This document shows, in pieces, positions 49,624 through 60,696 of a stretch of 64,000 nucleotides of DNA (position 1 is the first letter of the stretch; each line of letters begins with the position of its first letter). Source of the stretch: Congeria kusceri (lineage: Eukaryota > Mollusca > Bivalvia > Myida > Dreissenidae); contig JAPFQT010000150.1 in assembly GCA_027627225.1 (NCBI GenBank), positions 461,001 through 525,000 of the forward strand, read 5' to 3'. A program made the position numbers and the translations under genes. The notes below the pieces were generated by a model. It had not been told where the DNA came from. It made no database searches and saw only the letters and a list, made by a program, of their open reading frames with translations.

Positions 49624-50680
49624 AATAATGTTCTGCAAAAGAAATGAAACAAAAAGTTCATTTGAAAATAAATGCATTTTGTAATGTTGTATGAATTATC
49701 ATGATATGTATTTTTTGTTATTATATTTGTCATTATATATGTATTCAAATAAATTGTTTTATTGAAAATTGTGTTGTTTGAACAGAACTGCATAAATATC
49801 AAGTATGTTGTTTACAGTCAGCATTCATAAAGCACCTCAGGAAAAATTTAAGTACATTCCTTAAATATATTATCAGAATTCCTAAAGTCTTTTGCTTTTT
49901 ATATAGATGTCTTCTTGTATTAAATTAGTTTTTGCTGTAAATTATTTACTTTTGTTATACATGTAGTATTTTGGCAAAAAAATCAACAGAAATCATAATA
50001 ATTTCCATAGCAAATTGTATCTGAAATTGTCACTTAAATAAAACTTAAGATTTCGCTTAGGAGCTTTATGAATACCAGCCCGTACCAGAGTTTAATTTCA
50101 GCTGCAAAAGTAACAAATCACTATTTTAAAACTTTATTTATTAAGCAATCACATGTAATACATCAACTTCAACATAAAAAATGAATAATGAACAGTCATA
50201 TTGACAAACAAATGTCTAGTATTACTGTAATAACATGTACTTTCTAATACTGATAACCATAGACTAATACACATGATCATCAGACATTTTTTTATTCAGA
50301 ATGGTAAATGACAACATAAAAATGACATTTCTTACTACACTTAGCTACATGTACAACCGTGATTGTAGCAATTCTTTAAGCATATGTTGACACAATGCCA
50401 TTTCTGAAATTGCATAGCATGAAACATACAAAAATTATCTCTGATGACAACTTAGTATCTGTGGCAGTCAGAGGTTCAGTTAAAATTCTGTGTTTTTCCA
50501 AGACCAATGATTCTTTCTACATGCACATGTTTGCTAGAAATTTTCCTATCTTTAATAACAGTATCATTTGACATTCTGTTCTTTTTCTTAAAAAAGGTTG
50601 GTATATTAATATGCATGTCAAGCTGTCAAACGCTTCGCTTATTAACAATGGCGATAATCTAATGATAAAATCCGAACATA
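49624..50680. other. non-coding 3' part of the SWIM-YqaJ element
   Basis: AT-rich. Several AATAAA-type signals follow the gene (for example near 49748), suitable for polyadenylation. No second gene seen. Confidence 0.45.
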
Positions 50681-50744
50681 TCCGCATAGAGGGACCTACT
50701 CGACCAGAGCGCCACCTATATTGGGAAACAGGGGAGATAAATCG

Positions 50745-52158
50745 CTAAAGTCGCTCACTAACACTCAGACTCTTAATATTCAGACCGTGCAGAGCCTTCC
50801 ACAGACCAGGGCTGTCATAACGCACTATAATACTAAGCGTTTCCAGCTGTGTGAGCGTTGGTAGTGACTGCAATAATGACGAGTCATGTTCCAAGGAATT
50901 ACACTCAACATGCAGACTCTTAATATTCAGACCGTGCAGAGCCTCCGACAGACCAGGGATGTCATAAACCACTGTAATACTAAGCGTTTCCAGCTGTGTG
51001 AGCGATGAAAGCGACCTCGACAACGATACATATTCCAAATCCGAATAAAGCCTACTCAGACACAGACTCTTAATATTCAGACCGTGCAGAGCCTCCCACA
51101 GACCAGGGCTGTCATCATCCACTTCAATACTAAGCGTTTCCAGCTGTGTGAGCGTTGGTAGTGACTGCGATAACGACGAGTACTGACACAAGTAAACACA
51201 CTTAACTCTCAGACTCTTAATATTCAGACCGTGCAGAGCCTCCCACAGACCAGGGCTGTCATCATCCACTTCAATACTAAGCGTTTCCAGCTGTGTGAGC
51301 GTTGGTAGTGACTGCGATAACGACAAGACATGATTCAAGTAATCACACTTAACACTCAGACTCTTAATATTCAGACCATGCAGAGCCTCCCACAGACCAG
51401 GGCTGTCATCATCCACTGTAATACTAAGCGTTTCCAGCTGTGTGAGCGTTGTTAGTGACTGCGATAATGACGAGTAATGCTTCCAGTAATAACACTCAGC
51501 ACGCAGACTCTTAATATTCAGACCATGCAGAGCCTCCCACAGACCAGGGCTGTCATCATCCACTGCAATACTAAGCGTTTCCAGCTGTGTGAGCGTTGTT
51601 AGTGACTGCGATAATGACGAGTAATGCTTCAAGTAATTACAATCAGCACGCAGACTCTTAATATTCAGACCATGCAGAGCCTCCCACAGACCAGGGCTGT
51701 CAACAGTCACTTCAATGCTAAGCGTTTCCAGCTGTGTGAGCGTTGGTAGTGACTGCGATAATGACGAGTCATGATTCAAGAAGGAATCATACTCAGCACG
51801 CAGACTCTTAATATTCAGACCGTGCAGAGCCTCCCACAGACCAGGGCTGACTTGACAAATATTGAGCAAGTTACGTGTATTGTTACATTCCTTTTTAAGT
51901 ACTGCGCTTATATGTGTATTTGTTCTGCTGGCTACGCCCTCTTCACACGATGTTATTTCACAGGTCTCAATCATACACTCCACATCATGACCGAGTGTCA
52001 ATAGTGTGTTGAACAGGCTGCGTAGCCAGGTAGAGGAACATGTGACATCTTCCAACCTAATGTATTTTATGGAGGGCAGTACTGGAGGAGAGTCTGCACA
52101 CTGTGCTGGATCTGCACAGTTCAGTAGGAACGCGACCGGAATATCCGATGTGGCCGAA
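50745..52158 (-). CDS. leucine-rich-repeat protein, 3' exon truncated by a transposon
   Basis: The exon begins after a TTTTTCCAG acceptor (AG at 52160-52159) and stays open for about 470 codons. After a Cys-containing leader (NCADPAQCADSPP, then a helical stretch) come seven 49-residue repeats and part of an eighth, each with SPGLWEALHGLNIKSL and SLPTLTQLETLSIEV. LxxLxxLxI spacing marks LRR strands. The repeats are nearly identical in DNA (147-bp unit), so they arose by recent tandem duplication. The last repeat breaks after LNIKSLSVSE, and the TAG stop falls inside the inverted terminus (CTAAAGTC) of the neighbouring element. The protein is therefore probably cut short. LRR blocks of this kind occur at the C-terminus of NLR-like immune receptors, but no NACHT or other domain is visible here. 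The 5' exons were not found. Confidence 0.75.
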
Positions 52159-55095
52159 CTGGAAAAATCTGTAAATGTAAATGTTTCAATTTATATTGTT
52201 ATATTATCTTAACATTTTCAATTCATTACGGTTATGAAAATATTAAATACGGTAACATTTACATAAATATGTTGATATAAATTGAGCTGTGAACATGTTT
52301 GCACATATCTCACATGTCAAATCTGCATCATATTACTTGATGTTTCAAATCAGTTTGACAATGATTTGAATTATACATCACGATATATGGAGAATTACAT
52401 AAACTGTATGATCTTATGATATATATATACCAGTTGATGTTTAGAAAAATACAACTGTTATTTTATTCATGCTAAACCTGATACTAAGTATTACACAAAA
52501 CTACATAGTAACTAGTAATTCTTATTATCATTACTTTTTTTCAAAAAAAAAATTCAACAATAATTTCATGAAACAGTTTTACCGTTAATATTAAACAAGA
52601 AAAATGTCTAAATAAGATAAGTGTTCACTGTTTTTGAACTCTGATTTTTAATGAAATATGCTAGACCTATATTTAAAACAGATGCATTGGTAAGATGTTG
52701 GAAGGTAATAAATGGACAGTCACATTTCTGAGTACATCTATATTCCATATGCCTTTAATATTATTTTCGATATGTTTTTAATGAAAAAGTTAAGTTTCTC
52801 TCTAAAACAGTGAATTATCGCTAGGCTATATTTATAGTTAGCTCTTTAAAAAAAAAGTAAATATAAAGAGATCATAAAGCAATAAACTGATCTGACGGTC
52901 CCTAGTGTGTGATCAGTGACTGATACCTGACGTAATTAACTTATATTCTGATCAACGCCCGTACGTATGTTTTTGCAAAATACAGATGCGTGCTAATTAC
53001 ATTCTTTTACATTTTATTTGAGGCATTGTTACTGGGTAAAATATCAAAAACGTGTTTGATTCTAATCATATAACGCATGTATGCTACGCACATAATGTAA
53101 ATGTAAAATTCATTAAATTGTCTACGTCTACTTCGTTCTGCATAGTATATGCAAAGACAAACTTAATGTATATGTATAGTTTGAATAGACTCTATATGAA
53201 ACCTTTATTTACGGGTGTACGAAATAGCATTTATGTGCGAATTGTACTTATGGAATGTTGCCTATTAGATGCGATATTAACGGGCGTTTTCCTGAAGTGC
53301 ATATACCATTAAACGCTACATGCTTTTAATGGACTTTAAATGCGCTCGGCTATTGTCAAATGCTTTCCGGCTATAAATAGTGTTGCGTGCTTGAAGCTTA
53401 ACTACACAAACAAGATTGAGTTTCATTTACAAAGCCTTTCCTTGTAAACGAGAAAGTAATGTGTAAGTTTCAGGGTGGCCACTGGTATTGCGAAGCATAA
53501 TTCCATTATCATGTTGCTCTGATTTTCCTTGAACTGAAGTGATTTACCCCTACATGTTTTAACTACTGGTACAATTAGTGCAAAGTGGTGATATAATTGT
53601 ATATAAATATATGACAGCCATTATCCATTTTAGTCATTTTACTGTAGTTAAGTTCATATTCTAAACACAAATATGACAATGTTATTGTTGTACTGTCGAA
53701 TTATTTAATAAATTCAACATCTAACTATTTAACTTTGGATCTGGTATAACACTTTAGGTCTTATTCCTAAAAGTGTTCATGATTTTTGCAAAATTTCAAA
53801 TTCCCAGTGTTTTCCCTGCATGATATTTCCACACTTTTTTTCTAGTGTCGTCGGCCACTCCGAGTTATTTTAATGTTTAAAATGCTGTTTAGAGTAATGC
53901 AAATGAAATGAAATTCCTTAAATGTACGTTATCAATAAAACTAAATTGTGTCAGTGACATAAACGTTACAGGATGCATAGAACACCAGTTTAACAGCGTT
54001 TAACGGATGCATTAATAACATTAAATCAATTGGGAGTACTGCCCTACCTTTATTTTTCAATTTGATTAAGTCAATTCGCAAGCTCAAAATTTGGTAAGAT
54101 AGCTACGCCGAAATATTTTCGCTGATAGGATAACAACGTACTGTTTGAATTTCTTACTGATACATGGGCTATTTCCACTACGAATACACACATTCCACAC
54201 ACAATTACGATCATTAAAATATCATATATTAATAAATATAAAATAATATATCGTAGAGATCCAATTTAATGGGGAACGCATGCCAACATTTTGTTTTGAG
54301 ACGCGATTTTTGAGTTTTGTACTAAACTTTATATTTGCAAGGTTGCGTACATATCGATGAAAGAGCGTTCACTTGTTGGTATAAATGTAAGTAACTAATC
54401 ATACATTTATATTGCATAGTGAATTTAAGAGCGATTATTTGGGAAGCATTACAATGATCAAATATCGACGTTGTATTTTTTTCCACTGATGACGCCATAA
54501 AAATAGCAAAGTGCGCGCTTATGTAAATATTAGGAATGTGACCGAACACTTGAATTCAAAATGTCACAAACACAAACAGTTGAATTATGTTTGTCTATCA
54601 AAAACCTCACTTTAGGCGGCAACAAAATCATTTTTTTGAAACTAGAAATGTGTTCACAGACAAAAACAAATCAATAAAGTGTAGTGTCAGGAACCAGGCT
54701 TTATTATGACATGATCGGATATATAAATGCTATATCGTCATTTTTCACTATTCGATTATGGATAAGACTGTTCACGATAAGCATGTTCCTACCTCAGTCT
54801 CTCTATTCCTTTTCGGTCTTGATATATATTCTTTTTACCAATTATTTCTGTTTCGCCAAGTATTTACAGGTTCATGTACTGAATAGAAAATACAAGGTTA
54901 GCGTTGAATAAAGATAAGTTGTTTTTTTTAGCGAGAACTTAGATTTAGAAAACCTAAACCACGAGCCTTGGCGAATAAGACATAAAAAAATGACGTCACG
55001 AAAATCAACAATATGACGTTATTATATTGCGCGTGTTTGATTATTTCACAGGGTTTAAAAATGTTTCTTTATTTATTCGGATATGTTTTCCATTT
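52159..55095. other. AT-rich non-coding stretch
   Basis: Presumed intron or upstream DNA of the LRR gene. No exon with convincing splice sites or domain was found. Several short open frames (53052-53312, 54684-54911) are AT-rich and featureless. Confidence 0.45.
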
Positions 55096-55368
55096 TTAAC
55101 AGTATTTCAGTAATATCACGGCGGTCAGTTAACCTACTTACACTTTTCATGGCCAAGCTCAGCCGATCTAAGCGGTTTACCAGTACTAAATGCACATACT
55201 TATGCCACTAACTGACAACTGACCTACTTCAAACAGTGGTAGAGGGAGAATAGCGGTAGAAATAATTTCATGACCTATTCCCACACAAGTTATGTGGCCA
55301 AGCTGGGATTCAAACTCACGATCCCCGAATTAACTGTCCAGTCTCTACCAACTGAGCTAGCCGGGCTA
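55096..55368 (-). mobile_element. tRNA-derived SINE (minus strand)
   Basis: Read on the minus strand it starts TAGCCCGGCTAGCTCAGTTGG, a strong A box, with the B box GTTTGAATCCC about 50 bases on, as in Lys-type tRNAs. A non-tRNA body of about 200 bp follows and ends near GTTAACTGACC / CGCCGTGATATTACTG. No CCA-ready acceptor stem closes, so it is a SINE rather than a tRNA gene. Confidence 0.75.
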
Positions 55369-55585
55369 CGTTTATCCTGAGAGTTGTTATTTCATCAATG
55401 CCGGCGTGAGAATGGGATAAAAATAAATTATATCCTGCCAATTTTTTGTTTTAAAGTACTAAGCTGCAAATGGTCCAAGTAGACTATTTTGATAAAAATA
55501 CATAATTACATAATTGACATTTTAAATTAGATCTAGATCTAATAATCCACACACAAATTGAAAAAAAAACAAACATCAGGTAATA

Positions 55586-55762
55586 AAACAGTTATCACAT
55601 GGGTTTTGGGGGAACAGTAAAAACTGTTGGCCCTCGGTGTCGGGATGACAGTTTGAACTGTTTCCCTTGGCCTAGCGGTCTCAAACATAGTTCAAACAGT
55701 CATCCCTCCAACTTGGTCCAACAGTTTTGATAGTCCCCGAAACACCCATGTAATAACTGTAT
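55586..55762. mobile_element. foldback MITE-like element
   Basis: ACAGTTATCACATGGGTTTT at the left is mirrored by CACCCATGTAATAACTGT at the right, and AAACTGTTGG by CCAACAGTTT inside. Non-coding, GC-richer than its flanks. Confidence 0.65.
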
Positions 55763-57545
55763 ACTGCATGGCACTACGGTCGACTATCGAACTCTGCCTT
55801 GACGCCGAAAACCCGTTTGTGACGGTGTTGTGGATCTGATCGTAAGGTGTCTGTGACTTGTCAAGCTATTAGCTCCAAAGGAACTTTTCTCTGCGATATT
55901 CTCATTTTCCAAAGAATTGACTTTGTCCTTTTGGAAAAATACGAATCGGCACTCATTTTAGCACAATGCTGAGCATAATAGACGCTATATTGCAAAAGCG
56001 CTTAGTGTGCACAATACCAACTGATCCGAAACTATATGCATAAATTCACCCCTATTTATAGTCTAACATTATAACCATGACTTCACCTAACAGAAAACTA
56101 TACCATTCAATTATGTAATCTTACTTTTTAATTAAGTGAACAAAAGCAAATCTTCTTAACTACTAACTAATCATAAGAACTATAATTTTAAGTCATTAAT
56201 GTATGACAATGTTGTAACTTCACCAAACAAACACAACTACTAAATCCGACTTCCGGGCACTAGTGAAATTCGTACTTCAAGCTATAAATAGAGCAAGCAC
56301 ATTTTCTCCTGACATGTAGTAATTAAACTTTTGGCCAAAATTCCTGATTTATGGTTATTGTAGGCATAACTAACTCTTGCTATCATTCTGTGATCAATAA
56401 ACTGCCTTTTATTATTTTTAAATTATGCTTTGCACATTCATCAATAGGGAAGTAATTCACTAACTTCACAAGCTGGGTTCTTACACGCGAAAAACTATCT
56501 GGTGATGGTGATCATGTCTGAGGTTCTTGCACCCGACACCCCCCCACCCATAATGCTTATCACTTTAGCCAAGTTATTCGAAAATCCTTCCATTCTGGAC
56601 CAAATTATGCTCTGGTCAGGTTATATGGCGTAAAATCTTAACCGTTAAGTTTGACCTTGACTATGGAACAAGATAACTGGATGTTCCATGAGACCAACTG
56701 TCTCATTATGCTGAACATTTATGCCAAATTTAAAAATCCTCTAATACTGGATTAAGGAAAATAATCCGAACATGCGTACATGTGTACACACGTGTAAACG
56801 TACACAAGTATATACGTATATAAGAACGTATCCACGGTCAATGTAAACATTTATGCCCCCCACCATTGGTGAGTGGGTGAGTTTCGAGGTATGTACCTAG
56901 ATAAAAAGTTAACACTCATACACCACTTCAAATATTTGGTAGAAAGGTGCAAGAGGGACTTACATTTAATGAGGATGTTGAAAGACACAGCAATTTTGTT
57001 AATTATTTAAACATTTATTTATACCACTGAACAGATTTCACTGTACAATGCTCTAGTTATTATTTTTTTTAGCAATATTTCCAATTATTTATTTTCTTTC
57101 CGTGTTTTTTGCACATTATAATCCAATATACATAAGGAATTTGTGATATTTAACCTAATGACAGGGAGTTAACTCCTGCCTGACAAAATTCTTTATCCAT
57201 CTTTCAATCATCATCATCCCAGCATGGGAGACAACTCTTCACAAACCAACCTGTATTTTATGCAGTACACTGTGCTAAATAAAGTATTGCTCAGTAGAAC
57301 ATTCAGAGCGTTAAACTCAGCAAGTGTTTATATTGTGCATCAGAGCAACAGATAAGGATTCTGTCAGAATTATATATTTCCCCATCAAATTTTAAATAAT
57401 TGGGTACTAAACAAAATAATTCAGTACTTTAAATTATGTTACTCTATTAGAATAAAAAAAAATGACTATTAGACGACGATGATCTCCAAATTGTGTACAA
57501 CAACCATAACACGCAAATCTGTCAAGTTAAGCCAATTAATGGGAC
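55763..57545. other. non-coding stretch, no gene seen
   Basis: AT-rich; contains a fragment of GTTTGACCTTGAC-type repeat near 56650. Nothing else recognised. Confidence 0.4.
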
Positions 57546-57550
57546 ACTTA

Positions 57551-59108
57551 AACAAGACGGCCCTGAGGGCCTTAGGACGCTCACTTGATACATTGTAACC
57601 CAATTGGAATTTGCATTCCCGAGGCGAGGCTTATTTTTATCCCAGGGGCATAATATGAAAATCTTGAACATACCTCTAAGCCTTTCGGTTTCATGTAAAG
57701 ATTCTAAAGTAACTTTGCTATTGAAGTCTACATAAAGCATGTGACCCCTCAGGGTGCCACCAGATTTTACCTCAGGGGCATAATTTGAACAATATTTGGA
57801 GAGGACCACTATGCAATGTTACGTGCCAATATAGGAAAGCTGTGGGCCTTGCCATTTCAGAGGAGAAGAATTTTAAAGTCATTTTGCTACTTAAGTCTAT
57901 ATAAACCACGTCATCTCCAGGGCGTGACCAGATTTGATAACAGGGGCATGATTTGAACAATATTTGTAGAGGACCACTATACGGATGTTATATACCAAAC
58001 AAGAAACCTCTAGGCCTTGCGGTTTCAGAGGAGAAGAATTTTAAAGTCATTTTGCTATTTAAGTCTGCATAAACCATGTGACCCTCTGGGGTGTGGTCAT
58101 TTTTGACACATGGGGCATAATTTGAACACACTTTGTAGAAGACCAATTGAGGAAATTACATACGAAATATGAAACCTCTGGGCCTTGCCGTTTCAGAGCA
58201 GAAGATTTTTAAAGACAATTTGCTATTAAAGATGATATAAACCATGTGACCCCCGGGGCGTGACCAGTTTTGACCCCAGGGGCATAATTTGAACAATCTT
58301 TGTAGAGGACAAATTAAAGATGTTGCATACTAAATACGAAACCTCTGGGCCTTGCGGTTCCTGAGCAGAAGATTTCTAAAGTCATTTTGCTATATATTCT
58401 ATATAAACCATGTGACCCCCGGGGCGTAGCCCGTTTTGGCCCCAGGGAAATGATTACAACAAAATTGGTAAAGGACCACTAAAGGATGTTACATACCAAA
58501 TATGAAACCTCCGGGCCTTGCAGTGTCCGAGGAGAAGATTTGTAAAGTCATTTTGCTATATATTCTTTATAAACCCTGTAATCCTCCGGGGTGGCCAGTT
58601 GTGACTCAGGGGCATAATTTGAACAATCTTTGTACAGGATTACTATAGAATGTTACATACAAAATATGAAATATTTAGGCCTTGTGGTTTCAGAGAAGAC
58701 GATTGTTAAAGTCATTTTGCTATATATTCTATAAACCATGTGACCCCCGGCCGTGGCCCGTTTTGACCCCAGGGGCATAGTTTGAACAATCTTTGTAGAG
58801 GACCACTAAAGGATGTTACGTACCAAATATATAACCTCTGGGCCCTGCAGATTCAGAGCAGATTTTTTAACTTAACACTTTGTATAACTATTTTTAGCTC
58901 TAGTGACCTACATATGCTACGGACCGTAAAGATTTGAATAACTTTGAAAGAGGGTCACCCAATGATCATTGCTTTTAATTTTGGTGAAAATCTGCCAAAT
59001 GGTTTAGGAGAAATGTTGTTTAAATTAAAAGTTGACGACGCACGCACGACGGACAACGGGAGATCACAAATGCTCACCATAAGCACTTTGGGCTCAGGTG
59101 AGCTAAAA
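57551..59108. repeat. long interspersed repeat with units of about 167 bp, copy 1
   Basis: Opens AACAAGACGGCCCTGAGGGCC and ends CTCAGGTGAGCTAAAA after a CACGCACGACGGACAACGGG tract. Inside are about eight tandem units sharing GACCCCAGGGGCATAATTTG and GAAACCTCTGGGCCTTGCGG. The ends carry a short inverted motif (CTCA-GTGAGC). Confidence 0.85.
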
Positions 59109-60690
59109 ATACGAAAATCCGTCAAAAAGTCTCTTTAATAGAAAATCTCAAATAATTTCGCTTATTACAATGCACAAACTGTATCTTCGAATTGAGGATA
59201 TATCAAATTTGGGTTGCACTAGGATAATTCTGGGTCAAATGCAGAAACAACATCTTTAATAATGTTATGGACTCGACAATGGTAATCGACGATGACGATG
59301 ATTGCGAGGCAAAACAAATCGGGAACCCTTGTTTTTGTACAATTTCAATTCGTTGTGTCGGCCTTAGTGCAACGTTTTTCCCTAAATAATCACAGACATG
59401 ACCAAAACATTCCGAAATTAAATACAAACAAAGAAACCGAGAGTTATATAATGGTGTCACAAAACACTGAGTATACGGAGATGCACGATTAATCTCAATT
59501 GGACAGTTGGGGTTTACATTGAAAAGAACATCAAATCAAACTGTATCCTACTTTATAGGGTCTGTTCTTTCGTAACATAACAATTTCGTAACATTTCATT
59601 TTCGGCTGTTTCGTACACATATATCGGTCATTTCGTACCCATGTCAGTCAATCACTTTAACCATCGAGTTTGCCGTCTTTTTTGGCGTACTGAGTATTTT
59701 AATTGAGTTGTGTTACTCATCAGACACAAAATTAATTGCGTAAAAGAGGTTTCAAAATTGCGTATTTACGCAAATACGCGCCTTATCTGTAGCTCTTAGT
59801 GCATTACTGGTTCTGTCAATAATCAATAGCACTGTACTTTCAAGTGACAATTTACGTCTTTCTGCCTGTGATATTATAATTGTATTAATTAATTTAATTT
59901 GTATTAGCCTCGTTATTGGGCTTCGGACAGCAAAATTGGCCTACGGCCTGAGGCCAATACGGCTGACAAATGCCAAATAACAAGACCAATATGAATTGAA
60001 CTTATTTATGAAAATTGTATTAATTGACTTCATAATATTGTGCAGCATCCTTCAGTTTTAATAGTGCAAACATCAAAATTATCAAACTATATGGTATAAA
60101 TTGGTCATTCTTTACATAATATTTGCTTATGGTTACAATACACTAAATACATAAGTCATGTAGGGCTGTACTCTCTAAACAAATCAACAAGTTTTACTCG
60201 AAGACATGTTTTTAGGTTTAGACACTTGCTTGATATTCTTTTTGGAGGTGTTGGTAGGGTAAGCATTGGTATGAACACATACATTACTGATATGTTTTAA
60301 GATTGGAGACTACAGTATGACTCTTGCACTGAGGAGGGTTACATTCAACTAGAAAGTAGCCGCTAAAAAGATGGTGATAAAACAGTCCACTTCGCTAAGT
60401 GTCGAGTTCTTTCTTACATAATACTTGACATACCATTTTCATTGCTTAAATCAGTTCAGCTTAGAATGCTCTTTAAGAAAAGATACGGCTATAAGGGCCC
60501 CTATGTGCAAAATGTTGCATATATTTTTGGTTAGTTATCGCTTTTACATTAAATTACATAAGGATTCGAATTAGTATATTGTAACCTAAACACAATTCAT
60601 GGAGCAGCACATGTTACTCTGTGGTTTTATTGGCTGTAATAAGTTTAATTGAAAACATTTTACAGCGAAAACAGCCTTTTCACGTAAGAA
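59109..60690. other. non-coding spacer between the two long repeats
   Basis: Holds a run of TTTCGTAACAT / TTTCGTACAC units near 59560-59640 and otherwise AT-rich sequence. No gene seen. Confidence 0.4.
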
Positions 60691-60696
60691 AAAAGA

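Larger units (their letters stand above)
47888..50752. mobile_element. 2.9-kb element with terminal inverted repeats and a SWIM-YqaJ gene
   Basis: Left terminus GACTTTAGTGGGTTATCTTC and the inverted right terminus GACTTTAGCGATTTATCTCC share about 65 bp of similarity, including ATAGG-GGCGCT and GTCGA-TAGGTCC. The interior holds the SWIM-YqaJ pseudogene and about 1.1 kb of non-coding DNA. No transposase is visible, so it may be mobilised in trans. A target duplication was not recognised; the left flank is occupied by the foldback element. Confidence 0.7.
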
